A DNA stretch of 64,000 nucleotides from Paenibacillus donghaensis (GTDB lineage Bacteria > Bacillota > Bacilli > Paenibacillales > Paenibacillaceae). A program made the position numbers and the translations under genes. Each line of letters opens with the position of its first letter. The stretch's first letter is position 1. Below are positions 52,146 through 60,712 of the stretch, in pieces. The notes under the pieces are model-generated. The model was not told the DNA's origin. It worked only from the letters and a program-made list of their open reading frames with translations, and did no database searches. Where the stretch lies: positions 6,510,001-6,574,000 of the forward strand of contig NZ_CP021780.1 in assembly GCF_002192415.1 (NCBI RefSeq). The letters are read 5' to 3'.

Positions 52146-52175
52146 AAAAGACCGCTCTTTTGAAAGCGGTCTTTT
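52146..52175. terminator. Bidirectional terminator after the Fur-family gene
   Basis: AAAAGACCGCT and AGCGGTCTTTT are perfect arms with T/A runs on both sides, 37 bases past the stop. Confidence 0.9.
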
Positions 52176-52211
52176 CTTATATATTCAACTTGGGCTGCGG
52201 CTGCGGGGAAG

Positions 52212-52616
52212 CTAGTTCAAGCTCTTGCTCCGGCAATCCGAACACACGCCTCCGAATACCACATGTGCATGTGAGATCGAATATCCTGTCTCCGCCGAGA
52301 CTGTACGAACCCACTCCTCCGGCACCTGGCTCATCACTTCATCTACCGCTCCGCATACTTCACAGATAATATGCTGATGGTCGTCCATCCGGGCATCGTA
52401 GCGGCTGGCAGCTTCCCCAAGCTTAAGCTCGCGGATCAGCTGTTTATCGGACAGATAGCGCAAAGAGTTATAGACTGTGCCATAAGCCAGGTTATGTCCA
52501 TGCTCCACCAGCCGGATCATGACTTCCGCAGCGGTGGGGTGGTCTGGCGAATTGCGGATAATATCATATACAGCTTGGCGTTGGGAGGTCAGATTCAGGT
52601 TTCGTATGGTGATCAT
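52212..52616 (-). CDS. Fur family regulator, PerR-like
   Basis: 134-aa metal-dependent regulator: winged helix (about 8-80; SQRQAVYDIIRNSPDHPTAA, then YGTVYNSLRYLSD) and dimer domain with the structural zinc cysteines CEVC and CSDC. The five residues binding the regulatory metal in PerR have equivalents here: the H of HPTA, D of RYD, both H of DHQH and D of GAVDEV. That suggests a peroxide sensor, but Fur/Zur paralogues cannot be excluded. No peroxide gene is adjacent. Confidence 0.85.
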   Translation of the reverse strand: MITIRNLNLTSQRQAVYDIIRNSPDHPTAAEVMIRLVEHGHNLAYGTVYNSLRYLSDKQLIRELKLGEAASRYDARMDDHQHIICEVCGAVDEVMSQVPEEWVRTVSAETGYSISHAHVVFGGVCSDCRSKSLN

Positions 52617-52680
52617 CCCTTCACTTATTTTTAGATCAAGTATAAATCTCTAGCGGGCAGGCGTCAATTTAACCCCTAAT

Positions 52681-53060
52681 TTACCTGATCATTCCTGAAT
52701 GCTTAATATCCACCTTCACCTTCACCTCGAATTCAAGCTCCGGGTATAGTCCCTCCCACTCCTTCATTTATGTGGCATTATTGAAGTGCCGCGCCCCGTA
52801 ATGCAGCCCCCAGCCAAAAGGGTCCATTCCACTGGCCTGAATCCTGGTGAGCATGGCCTTCACTTTATTGCTCAAATCCGCTTCGCCTGCCGCCGAGATC
52901 TTTTTCAGCAGCTTATGCGTCACAACCTCCTGTGTGCTATTCTCCTCCAGAATACCCTTGATCTTAATCGTATAGCGGATTCGCGGGGGGACCCTTCTCC
53001 GGTGTGAACAGACCGTAGGCAGCACTTGAGCTCTCAAGCCCCTCGCCAAGAATTATCGAT
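52681..53060 (-). pseudogene. Ger(x)C-family spore germination protein, C-terminal remnant
   Basis: The frame RYTIKIKGILEENSTQEVVT ... MLTRIQASGMDPFGWGLHY ends in a premature stop at 52768 and continues in the same frame KEWEGLYPELEFEVKVKVDI to TAA at 52681, the normal C-terminus of germinant-receptor C subunits. Upstream, the frame shifts at a run of C/G near 52983 (SSSAAYGLFTPEKG in the other frame) and the N-terminal two thirds are missing. A decayed gene pointing to a spore-forming ancestor. Confidence 0.8.
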
Positions 53061-53193
53061 TTGCAATGTTGCCATTCCTTATATTGGCACACCGCTTGCG
53101 ATTTCATGCATTCTGCCCACGCTGCTAGTTTCTTTTGGCGCAACAGTGGTAATAAATGAGAGGATGAGTTCTGGATGAAAGGATGAGATCATA

Positions 53194-54735
53194 ATGGATA
53201 TCAAGCAAACAACAGCGAGCCTTCCGCAATTTCCGAAATCACTGTGGCGGGATACAGTCGATTTGCCCTCTTTCAGTCCGCTGACTGAGGACATTACAAC
53301 AGATGTGGCCGTTGTGGGCGGGGGAATTACCGGCATTACCGCAGCTTACCTGCTGGTGAACGCCGGTTATCAGGTGGTGCTGCTGGAGGCGGGGGAGCTG
53401 CTGGCAGGCACCACCGGCTTCACCAGCGCCAAGCTCACCACGCAGCACGGCCTCATCTACCATGACCTGCTGCAGCATTTCGGCGAGGAGCAGGCAAGGA
53501 TGTATCACCGCAGCAATCACGAAGCGATGGAATGGGTGATCCGAACCGCCGAAGAGCTTAAGCTGTCCTGCGGGATCAAACGCGAGCCGGCTTATCTCTA
53601 TGCCGATGCCGGCGATGACAAAACCCTGAAGCAGCTCGAGAAGGAATACGAAGCTTATCAGCAGCTGGGACTGGCGGGGGAGTGGCAGGACAATATATCC
53701 ATTCCCTTGATGGCAGGCGGGGCGATCAAGGTCGCAGACCAGGCGCGCTTTCATCCGCTGCAGTATCTGAAGGGCCTGCTGCAGGCCTTTTTGGACAAGG
53801 GCGGGGTTGTCTACGAGCATACGATGATTGGGGAGAAGGTCCAGCAGAAGGATCTGTTGACGCTGTTCACAGAGCAGGATGAGCTGAAGATCCATTGCCG
53901 CCATGCGGTATCGGCCTCGCATTTTCCTTTCTATGACGGTGGAGCGCTATATTTCTCAAGGCTGCACGCAGAGCGTTCCTATTGCCTGGCAATTGAGCCG
54001 GAGACCCCATTCGAGGGCGGGATGTATCTCAGCGCAGGCCAAACTACACGCTCCCTGCGGGCGGTTGAATGGGAAGGCCGGGAGCTGATTATTGTCGGCG
54101 GCGACAACCACAAGACGGGCCAGGGCATCTGCACCTTCGGGCATTATGAGAATCTGGAGAAGTTCGCGGGCGAGCTGCTTGGCATCAAGTCCATACCTTA
54201 CCGCTGGTCTACCCAGGATCTGATTACTCTGGACAGAGTGCCCTATATCGGCAAGATTTCCGGCGAGGAGGAAATTTACATCGCGACCGGATTTAGAAAA
54301 TGGGGCATGACGAACGGTACGCTGGCCGCGCAGATGATCTGCGATCAGATTCAGGGCAAGGAGCATTCTTGCTCCGAGCTGTACGATCCTTCCCGCTTAA
54401 AGGCCAATCCGGGAATCAAGAATTTCATCGTGCAGAATCTTAATGTCGCCAAGGAGCTGGTCTCCGGCAAACTGGAGCCGGCAGATAAGAAGAAGCAAGA
54501 ATTGCAGCCGGATGAAGGGGCTGTCGTGAAACATGACGGCAAACGGGTCGGCGCATACAGAGATCCCGAGGGCGCTCTTCATCTGGTGGACCGAACCTGC
54601 ACCCATATGGGCTGCGAATGTGAATGGAATGACGCCGAACGTTCCTGGGACTGCCCTTGCCACGGCTCCCGTTACTCCTACAGCGGCGAGGTGCTGGAGG
54701 GACCGGCTACGGTCCCGCTGACGAAGCTGTTATAA
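53194..54735 (+). CDS. FAD-dependent oxidoreductase with C-terminal Rieske domain
   Basis: 513-aa protein joining a DAO-type flavoprotein (about 1-410; VAVVGGGITGITAAYLL at 36-52) to a Rieske [2Fe-2S] domain (about 425-513) with ligands C469-T-H471 and C487-P-C-H490 in TCTHMGC and CPCHGS. Such fusions occur widely in Bacillales and Actinobacteria; the substrate is unknown. ATG after AAAGGATGAG. The SDR gene starts 37 bases downstream, probably in the same transcript. Confidence 0.92.
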   Translation: MDIKQTTASLPQFPKSLWRDTVDLPSFSPLTEDITTDVAVVGGGITGITAAYLLVNAGYQVVLLEAGELLAGTTGFTSAKLTTQHGLIYHDLLQHFGEEQARMYHRSNHEAMEWVIRTAEELKLSCGIKREPAYLYADAGDDKTLKQLEKEYEAYQQLGLAGEWQDNISIPLMAGGAIKVADQARFHPLQYLKGLLQAFLDKGGVVYEHTMIGEKVQQKDLLTLFTEQDELKIHCRHAVSASHFPFYDGGALYFSRLHAERSYCLAIEPETPFEGGMYLSAGQTTRSLRAVEWEGRELIIVGGDNHKTGQGICTFGHYENLEKFAGELLGIKSIPYRWSTQDLITLDRVPYIGKISGEEEIYIATGFRKWGMTNGTLAAQMICDQIQGKEHSCSELYDPSRLKANPGIKNFIVQNLNVAKELVSGKLEPADKKKQELQPDEGAVVKHDGKRVGAYRDPEGALHLVDRTCTHMGCECEWNDAERSWDCPCHGSRYSYSGEVLEGPATVPLTKLL

Positions 54736-54772
54736 TAGGGTAGAAATAGTCCAAGGGAGATGATTACAGGTT

Positions 54773-55492
54773 ATGGAAATAAGAGGAAAAAGCGTAGTGA
54801 TTACCGGTGCAGGCAAAGGGATCGGCAAGGCTCTGGCCCTGGCTTTGGCCAAAGAAAGAGCGAACCTGGGTCTGATCTCCAGAACGTCAGCTGATCTGGA
54901 GGCCCTGAAATCAGCCTTAACTGAAGTCTACGATGTGAAGGTGAGCATTGCGGTGGCCGACATCTCCGTGCGCGAGGAGGCGGAACGGGCGGTAGTCTCG
55001 CTGCAAGAGAGTCTGGGTAGCTTCGATGCCCTGATCAACAATGCCGGGATCGCCCGGTTCGGGACCTTCCTGGAAATGGACCCTGCGGACTGGGAGCAGC
55101 ATATGCAGGTTAACCTGTTCGGCACCTATTATGTAACCCGGGCAGCCCTGCCGGCAATGATTGAGCGCAGCAGCGGCAATATCATCAACATCTCCTCCAC
55201 GGCGGGCGAACGCGGCTTCGCTACCGGCTCTGCCTACTGCGCTTCCAAGTTTGCCCTGATGGGCATGACCGAAGCGCTGGCGCAGGAGGTGCGCAAGCAC
55301 AACATCCGTGTTGTCGCTTTGACGCCAAGCACCGTCAACACCGCGCTCGCTTCGAGCGCCGGGCTGCCGATCGGCGATGAAGACCGGATGATGCAGCCGG
55401 AGGATATTGCCGAGCTGGCGCTGGCAGCATTGAAGCTGCCTGACCGTGTCTTCCTCAAGACGGCCGGGATCTGGACGACTAACCCACAATAA
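54773..55492 (+). CDS. Short-chain dehydrogenase, FabG-like
   Basis: 239-aa NADP-dependent SDR: cofactor loop TGAGKGIGKALALALAKE (about 11-28), NNAGIARFG, catalytic S in INISSTAGERG, YxxxK as YCASKFALMG. Close in form to 3-oxoacyl-ACP reductase FabG, but being outside a fab operon it is more likely an SDR of uncertain substrate (FabG/YqjQ type). It follows the Rieske oxidoreductase. Confidence 0.9.
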   Translation: MEIRGKSVVITGAGKGIGKALALALAKERANLGLISRTSADLEALKSALTEVYDVKVSIAVADISVREEAERAVVSLQESLGSFDALINNAGIARFGTFLEMDPADWEQHMQVNLFGTYYVTRAALPAMIERSSGNIINISSTAGERGFATGSAYCASKFALMGMTEALAQEVRKHNIRVVALTPSTVNTALASSAGLPIGDEDRMMQPEDIAELALAALKLPDRVFLKTAGIWTTNPQ

Positions 55493-55569
55493 GCAAGGCA
55501 CACCAGACATCCCGCTTCATGCGCGAATGGCAGTTCTGGTGTGGAGGTTATTGCTTTATATGGTAACAG

Positions 55570-55600
55570 AGAAGCAGGGGGCAGCTAGCCCCCTGCTTCT
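55570..55600 (+). terminator. Hairpin after the SDR gene
   Basis: AGAAGCAGGGGG and CCCCCTGCTTCT are perfect arms around a short loop; no T run follows, so it is a weak terminator candidate or an mRNA 3'-end stabiliser. Confidence 0.55.
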
Positions 55601-55739
55601 CGCATCATGGTTACATATTCATCCATATCGTTCCCAACATCGGTACATCAGCTAACCGGCTTACATGGAAGGTAATTTTTCTAAATTGATTCACGCGGCA
55701 GGACAGTATTTTTTCATTTTTTCCATAAACAGCTGGAGT
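55601..55739. other. Gene-free stretch after the SDR gene
   Basis: No gene, repeat or regulatory structure recognised between the hairpin and the next repeat element. Confidence 0.4.
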
Positions 55740-56002
55740 GGTTTCCTAAGAGCCATCAAATTAGTTGCAAAAGTGCATCTAATTAGCTGATTTTTACCAT
55801 GTTGGAGCAAATAGTTGCAAAAAAGCACCTAATTCCGGTGTTTGAGCGTTCAAGACTTGATTTACCCGAAATTAGTTGCATTATTGCACTTAATCGCCTC
55901 CTGACAGAGGTTCCAGCTGAAATTAGTTGCAGTTTCGCATCTAATTGCGTTGAACGTTCCGGAGTAACATTCTAAACCCTCATTGAGACCTAAGCAGTAA
56001 CC
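55740..56002. mobile_element. GTTACT-family element, type i (reverse orientation)
   Basis: Degenerate left end GGTTTCCTAAGAGCC, four units with TTAGTTGC arms (about 55760, 55804, 55872, 55920), then GAACGTTCCGGAGTAACATT, CTAAACCCTC and right end GACCTAAGCAGTAACC. It aligns with the 19111-19355 copy along its length. Confidence 0.7.
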
Positions 56003-56094
56003 CTCATTGAATGTTACTTTTCCTATGTATAGAGCAAATGTTATACTCTGCATCAACCTTCAGGAAAGGTGTTCCAAGGAGTAACGCGTAGGTG

Positions 56095-56307
56095 GCTATA
56101 GGGAAAAACTACCGTTAATTTGCGGAATTGTTCGATTCCCATGGGTTATAGGGAAAGTGACCACTAAATGCTCCGTTGAGGGCTTTTCTATGCGGATCGG
56201 ACTTAATTTAGTGGTAAAAATTCCCCATCCCCTTATCGAATCGCCTTACTGAGATCAACTAGTGGTAGAATTTCCCTATAATTCCTTACTGGCTCTAAGT
56301 AGTAACC
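56095..56307. mobile_element. GTTACT-family element, type ii (ATAGGGAAA units)
   Basis: Four units of the form AT(A/G)GGGAA-N4-5-ACC(A/G)(C/T)TA: two on the plus strand (about 56098, 56155) and two inverted (about 56210, 56259), so the whole can fold as a long palindrome. The right end CTCTAAGTAGTAACC is the shared terminus; the left terminus is not clear. Confidence 0.6.
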
Positions 56308-56378
56308 ACAATAAGAACTAGTAGATCTCGCCAGATGCTGTTTAACTGGTGCGGGAGGCTCCCATAATAAGGGCAGCC

Positions 56379-58598
56379 CTATTCCCTGCCGCCTGCCGGC
56401 AGTGGCTTCTCTACCTCCACATGTGTGCCCGGCCAGAAGGCCCGGCGGCCAAACAGCATCGTAAGGGCTGGAACAAGCAGCGGGCGGACAATAAAGGTGT
56501 CCAGCAGCACGCCGAGGGCTGTGATGATGCCGAACTGCACCAGCACTTGAATCGGCAGACTGGCAAGCACCGCGAAGGTGCCGGCCAGGATAAGGCCAGC
56601 GGAGGTGATTACCGAGCTGGTCTCATTGACCCCTTCGGCAATCGCCTGCTTCAGCGGCATGACCTTACGCTTTTTCCAAATGTTCGAGATCATAAAGATG
56701 TTATAATCCTCGCCCAGTGCCACCAGGAACACGAACGAATACAGCGGAATGGCTCCTTGGATCGCGTCTGCGCCTAGCAGATAATGAATGATCAGCCAGC
56801 CCAGACCCAGCGCCGAGAAGAAGGACAGGATGACCGTAGCCACCAGATAAATCGTCGCAACGACCGAACGCAGGTACAACAGCAGCAGCAATGTTATTAA
56901 TCCGATTACAACAGGGATGATCAGGTCTGTATCACGGTCGCCAATCACCTGAGTGTCATGCTGCGTGGCGGTTTGCCCACTGACCCACACCTTATCCTGA
57001 GGATTGTCAATCCCCGCATCATCCAGCGCCTGCTCTGCCGTTGCCAGCAATGCAGGAATGTAGTCCATCGCTTCGAGTGAATACGGGTTCGTCTTGAATT
57101 CAAGATCATAGCCAGTTATGTTGGGACTTACGGCACCCGGCTGCGGATCAGAGACCGTGTCCACATATGAGATGCTCTCCAGCACAACTTGGAGATCGGT
57201 GGGATTGGCTACACCCTGCGTATCAACGATCAGCTTGGCCGGTGCTAGCTCTCCCGGCGAGAACTGGTTGCCGATCAGATCAAAGCCTTCCCGCGATTCC
57301 ATAGTCTTCGGAAACGAAGACAGAATATCGTAGGTGAACTTGATCCCGCTGGAGAACGAAGCCAGAATGCCCAGTCCGATGATCGTTACGCCCACGACCG
57401 CCCAAGGGCGGGAAACCACCAGTCCACCGATTCCCTTCTTGCGGGATACCTTCGGCTGTGGAGCCGGTTTCCCGGCGGCTGCGGCACGTTCCGCCTCCAT
57501 TTCAGGCGTGCGGGGAATAAACGGGAAGAACGAGGTTCTTCCGAAGATGGCCAGCAGCGCGGGCACCAGCGTCAGGCTGGCTATCCCCATAATGAAGATG
57601 GAGACGCTGAACGGAACAGCAAAGCGGTGATACGCCCCGTATTTCGCCAGCAGCAGCGCGAACAGTGCGAGCACTACCGTGAAGCCGCTCATCGCAATCG
57701 CCCCGGAAGCTTCGGTGATGGAGCGCAGGAGCGCACGGCTCTTGCTCCGCTCGACCTTCAGGAGCTGGCGGAAGCGCGAGATCAGGAACAGACAATAATC
57801 GGTTCCTGCGCCGAACAGCAGCACGGTCATAATAGAGATGGCCTGTGAATCTACGGTAATCCAGCCCTTCTGTGCCATGAAGCCCAGCACAGGACTGGTT
57901 GCGCCATAAGCGAACCCGACGGCAACCAGCGGAATAAGCGCAAGAATCGGTGAGCGGTAGATCACCAGCAGGAACACCAGCACCAGAATCACCGTTGCAA
58001 TCAACAGAGAGACGTCAGCGTTCTCGAATAATCCGGTAGCATCGATGGTGATTCCTACGGGTCCGGTGACCCTAAGACTCAGCTCATCGCTCTCTGTCTT
58101 GGCTGCTGAAGGATCAGCACCCGTCTCGGCAGCAATCCGTTCCTTCAGCTCCGTTACCGCTTCGCCAAGCTGCTCACTGTCAGCTGTCTTGTCGAACAAT
58201 ACTGGAGTGACCAATGTGCTCTGATCCTCAGATAAGGAAGCCTGCAGCGCCTGCGGCGGCAGCTGGCCCAGCGGCGGAACGAAGTTCTGGTGCGGCAGCG
58301 GCTCCTGCTCCAGCTTGCTGTAGGTAGCCGTTATATGTACTAAATCTTCGCTGGAAAGTCCGCCTTCCCTGTGCCAGACCAGCAATGCCGGAACTCCGCT
58401 GCCGCCGGGGAACTCCTTCTCGGCCAGGGCTGCCGCCCGCACCGATTGTGAATCCTCCGGCAGATTGGGCGCATTGTTGACAACCTGCGAGTTAACTGCA
58501 GGCCATAACACGGTAAGCGCGCCTACTACAATGATCCATACGAGAAGAGTAATCCATTTAGTCTTACTTCCCGCCACCCATTTTCCGTAGCCTGACAT
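56379..58598 (-). CDS. MMPL family RND-type transporter
   Basis: 739-aa membrane exporter of the MmpL/ActII-3 group. Two repeats of one helix, one extracytoplasmic domain and five helices: TM1 about 16-35, loop domain 36-185, TM2-6 185-340, TM7 about 385-405, second loop domain, TM8-12 about 550-710. LFGAGTDYCLFLISRFRQ and LGEDYNIFMISNIWKKRK carry the membrane aspartates of the proton relay. Substrates of the family are lipids, siderophores or antibiotics. I use ATG 58598 after AGAGGGTGAAGGG; a GTG three codons upstream is possible. Confidence 0.92.
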   Translation of the reverse strand: MSGYGKWVAGSKTKWITLLVWIIVVGALTVLWPAVNSQVVNNAPNLPEDSQSVRAAALAEKEFPGGSGVPALLVWHREGGLSSEDLVHITATYSKLEQEPLPHQNFVPPLGQLPPQALQASLSEDQSTLVTPVLFDKTADSEQLGEAVTELKERIAAETGADPSAAKTESDELSLRVTGPVGITIDATGLFENADVSLLIATVILVLVFLLVIYRSPILALIPLVAVGFAYGATSPVLGFMAQKGWITVDSQAISIMTVLLFGAGTDYCLFLISRFRQLLKVERSKSRALLRSITEASGAIAMSGFTVVLALFALLLAKYGAYHRFAVPFSVSIFIMGIASLTLVPALLAIFGRTSFFPFIPRTPEMEAERAAAAGKPAPQPKVSRKKGIGGLVVSRPWAVVGVTIIGLGILASFSSGIKFTYDILSSFPKTMESREGFDLIGNQFSPGELAPAKLIVDTQGVANPTDLQVVLESISYVDTVSDPQPGAVSPNITGYDLEFKTNPYSLEAMDYIPALLATAEQALDDAGIDNPQDKVWVSGQTATQHDTQVIGDRDTDLIIPVVIGLITLLLLLYLRSVVATIYLVATVILSFFSALGLGWLIIHYLLGADAIQGAIPLYSFVFLVALGEDYNIFMISNIWKKRKVMPLKQAIAEGVNETSSVITSAGLILAGTFAVLASLPIQVLVQFGIITALGVLLDTFIVRPLLVPALTMLFGRRAFWPGTHVEVEKPLPAGGRE

Positions 58599-58733
58599 TC
58601 CCTTCACCCTCTCTTATGTACCCGGCAGCCACAAAATGAGCCACGGGTCATTTTTTACCCTTATCATATATACCCATCAAATTTTTATCAAATCATATTT
58701 ATTTCTCACCTCTTTTCCATGCCTGAAACCTCA

Positions 58734-58788
58734 AAACGCCCCGCCATCCACAGCAGGCTGATCAGCGCGTCTGTGAAGGCGGGGCGTT
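58734..58788. terminator. Terminator of the ABC operon
   Basis: AAACGCCCCGCC pairs perfectly with GGCGGGGCGTTT around a 31-base loop; on the minus strand TTTTGAGG follows, 29 bases past the second ABC gene. Confidence 0.8.
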
Positions 58789-58816
58789 TGGGTGTTATGT
58801 CAGTATTAATGTACTT

Positions 58817-60712
58817 TTATCCTGCATCCGGCAGGTCATCCCCCGAGAATTGGCTGTTGTACAGGTCAGCATAGAATCCGCCTGCTGCCAGCAGCTCCTC
58901 ATGGTTGCCTTGCTCAATGACCGTCCCCTGGTTCATCACCAGGATCAGATCGGCATCCCGAATGGTGGACAAGCGATGGGCGATAACAAAGCTGGTCCGG
59001 TTATCCATCAGGTTATTCATTGCTTTCTGGATCAAAACCTCTGTACGTGTATCGACACTGCTTGTAGCTTCATCCAGAATCAGGATCGAAGGATCGGCCA
59101 GGATGGCCCGGGCGATCGTAAGCAACTGCTTCTGCCCTTGTGAAATATTGGAGGCTTCTTCATTTAGAATAGTATTGTAGCCCAGCGGCAACGTACGGAT
59201 GAAATGGTCAGCATGTGCAGCCTTAGCGGCCCGCACCACGTCGGCTTCCGTGGCTCCTTCACGCCCATAGGCAATGTTGTCGCGGATCGTGCCGTTGAAG
59301 AGCCAGGTATCCTGCAGCACCATGCCGAATCTGCTGCGCAGCTCACTGCGTTTCATATCGGTGATGCCTACACCATCAATGATAATCTCTCCGTCGTCCA
59401 GCTCATAGAAGCGCATCAGCAGGTTGATGAGCGTAGTTTTGCCGGCTCCGGTAGGTCCGACAATAGCGATGGTCTGGCCGGGACTGACCTCAATATTCAT
59501 ATCCTGAATCAGAATCTCGTCTGCTTTATAGCCAAATTTCACATGGCGGAATTCTACAGCGCCTCCAACCGTTTCCTCATCCTGCTTCACTAGGGACGTC
59601 GAAACTTCCTTGACTTCCTCTTCTTCATCCAGCAGTTCAAAGACACGTTCTGCGGAGGCAATAGTGGACTGGATGATGTTGGCGATATTGGCCGCCTGCG
59701 TAATCGGCATCGTAAATTGGCGGGTATACTGGATAAAGGCCTGGATATCCCCGACATTAATCATATTGCGGGTTACAAAAATACCTCCGACCACACAGAT
59801 CAGCACATATCCAAGGTTCCCGATAAACATCATCAGCGGCATAATCATCCCGGAGAGGAACTGTGCTCTCCAGCCGGTATCGTACAGGGTGTGGTTGATG
59901 CCGTCGAAATGCTCCAGCGAGTTCTTCTCGCGGCCAAAAGCCTTGATGACCCGATGACCGGTATACATCTCCTCCACATGTCCGTTCAGCTCGCCAAGTG
60001 ATTTCTGCTGGCCGATGAAATACTTCTGTGAACGCTTGGAAATGCCCAGAATGACCACGAAGCTCAGCGGCAGGGTCAGGATGGTAATCAGCGTCAGCCA
60101 TGGGCTGATGGTGAGCATCATCACAATGACCCCAATGATGGTCACGATGGAGGTAATCATCTGGGTCAAGCTCTGCTGCAGGGTGGTGCTGATATTATCC
60201 ACATCATTGGTGGCACGGCTGAGGATTTCCCCATGAGTGCGGGAATCGAAATATTTCAGCGGCAGACGCTCCAGCTTGCTGTTGATCTGCTCACGCATAT
60301 CATATACAACCTTCTGGGCTACCCCAGACATTACGTAGGCCTGAATATAGCTGAACAATGAGGCTAACAGGTAGAGCGCGGCCAGTTGGATCAGAATATC
60401 ATTAATTGCTCCGAAATTAATCGCCGCTCCAGGAACGCCGGTCAACTTCCCGTAGGCCCCCACGAATAGCTCGTTAGTCGCTTTACCCATAATTCTGGGA
60501 CTGAATATACTGAACACGGTACTGGCGATAGCCATAATAAAGACAATAATCAGCTGAAACTGCCGCGGGCGCAAATAATGGATCAGACGCCGCAGCGTAC
60601 CTTTGAAATCCTTGGCTTTCTCCGCAGGCATGATCATTCCCGGAGGTCCGCCCGGGCCTGGGCCTTTGTGTCCCCGCGGTGCGGATTTGCTTGCTTTGTT
60701 CTGTTCACTCAT
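58817..60712 (-). CDS. ABC exporter subunit (second gene of pair)
   Basis: Fused permease-ATPase of 631 aa: N-terminal polar Gly/Pro-rich leader (1-40), six-helix domain (about 45-345), ATPase with Walker A GPTGAGKTT, signature ISQGQKQLLTIARAI, Walker B ILILDEATSSVD, H-loop VIAHRLSTI. The signature motif is the variant SQGQ rather than SGGQ, and the partner has an ordinary SGGQ motif, which suggests a heterodimer with unequal sites (BmrCD/LmrCD type). ATGA overlap with the upstream ABC gene shows coupled translation. Confidence 0.92.
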   Translation of the reverse strand: MSEQNKASKSAPRGHKGPGPGGPPGMIMPAEKAKDFKGTLRRLIHYLRPRQFQLIIVFIMAIASTVFSIFSPRIMGKATNELFVGAYGKLTGVPGAAINFGAINDILIQLAALYLLASLFSYIQAYVMSGVAQKVVYDMREQINSKLERLPLKYFDSRTHGEILSRATNDVDNISTTLQQSLTQMITSIVTIIGVIVMMLTISPWLTLITILTLPLSFVVILGISKRSQKYFIGQQKSLGELNGHVEEMYTGHRVIKAFGREKNSLEHFDGINHTLYDTGWRAQFLSGMIMPLMMFIGNLGYVLICVVGGIFVTRNMINVGDIQAFIQYTRQFTMPITQAANIANIIQSTIASAERVFELLDEEEEVKEVSTSLVKQDEETVGGAVEFRHVKFGYKADEILIQDMNIEVSPGQTIAIVGPTGAGKTTLINLLMRFYELDDGEIIIDGVGITDMKRSELRSRFGMVLQDTWLFNGTIRDNIAYGREGATEADVVRAAKAAHADHFIRTLPLGYNTILNEEASNISQGQKQLLTIARAILADPSILILDEATSSVDTRTEVLIQKAMNNLMDNRTSFVIAHRLSTIRDADLILVMNQGTVIEQGNHEELLAAGGFYADLYNSQFSGDDLPDAG

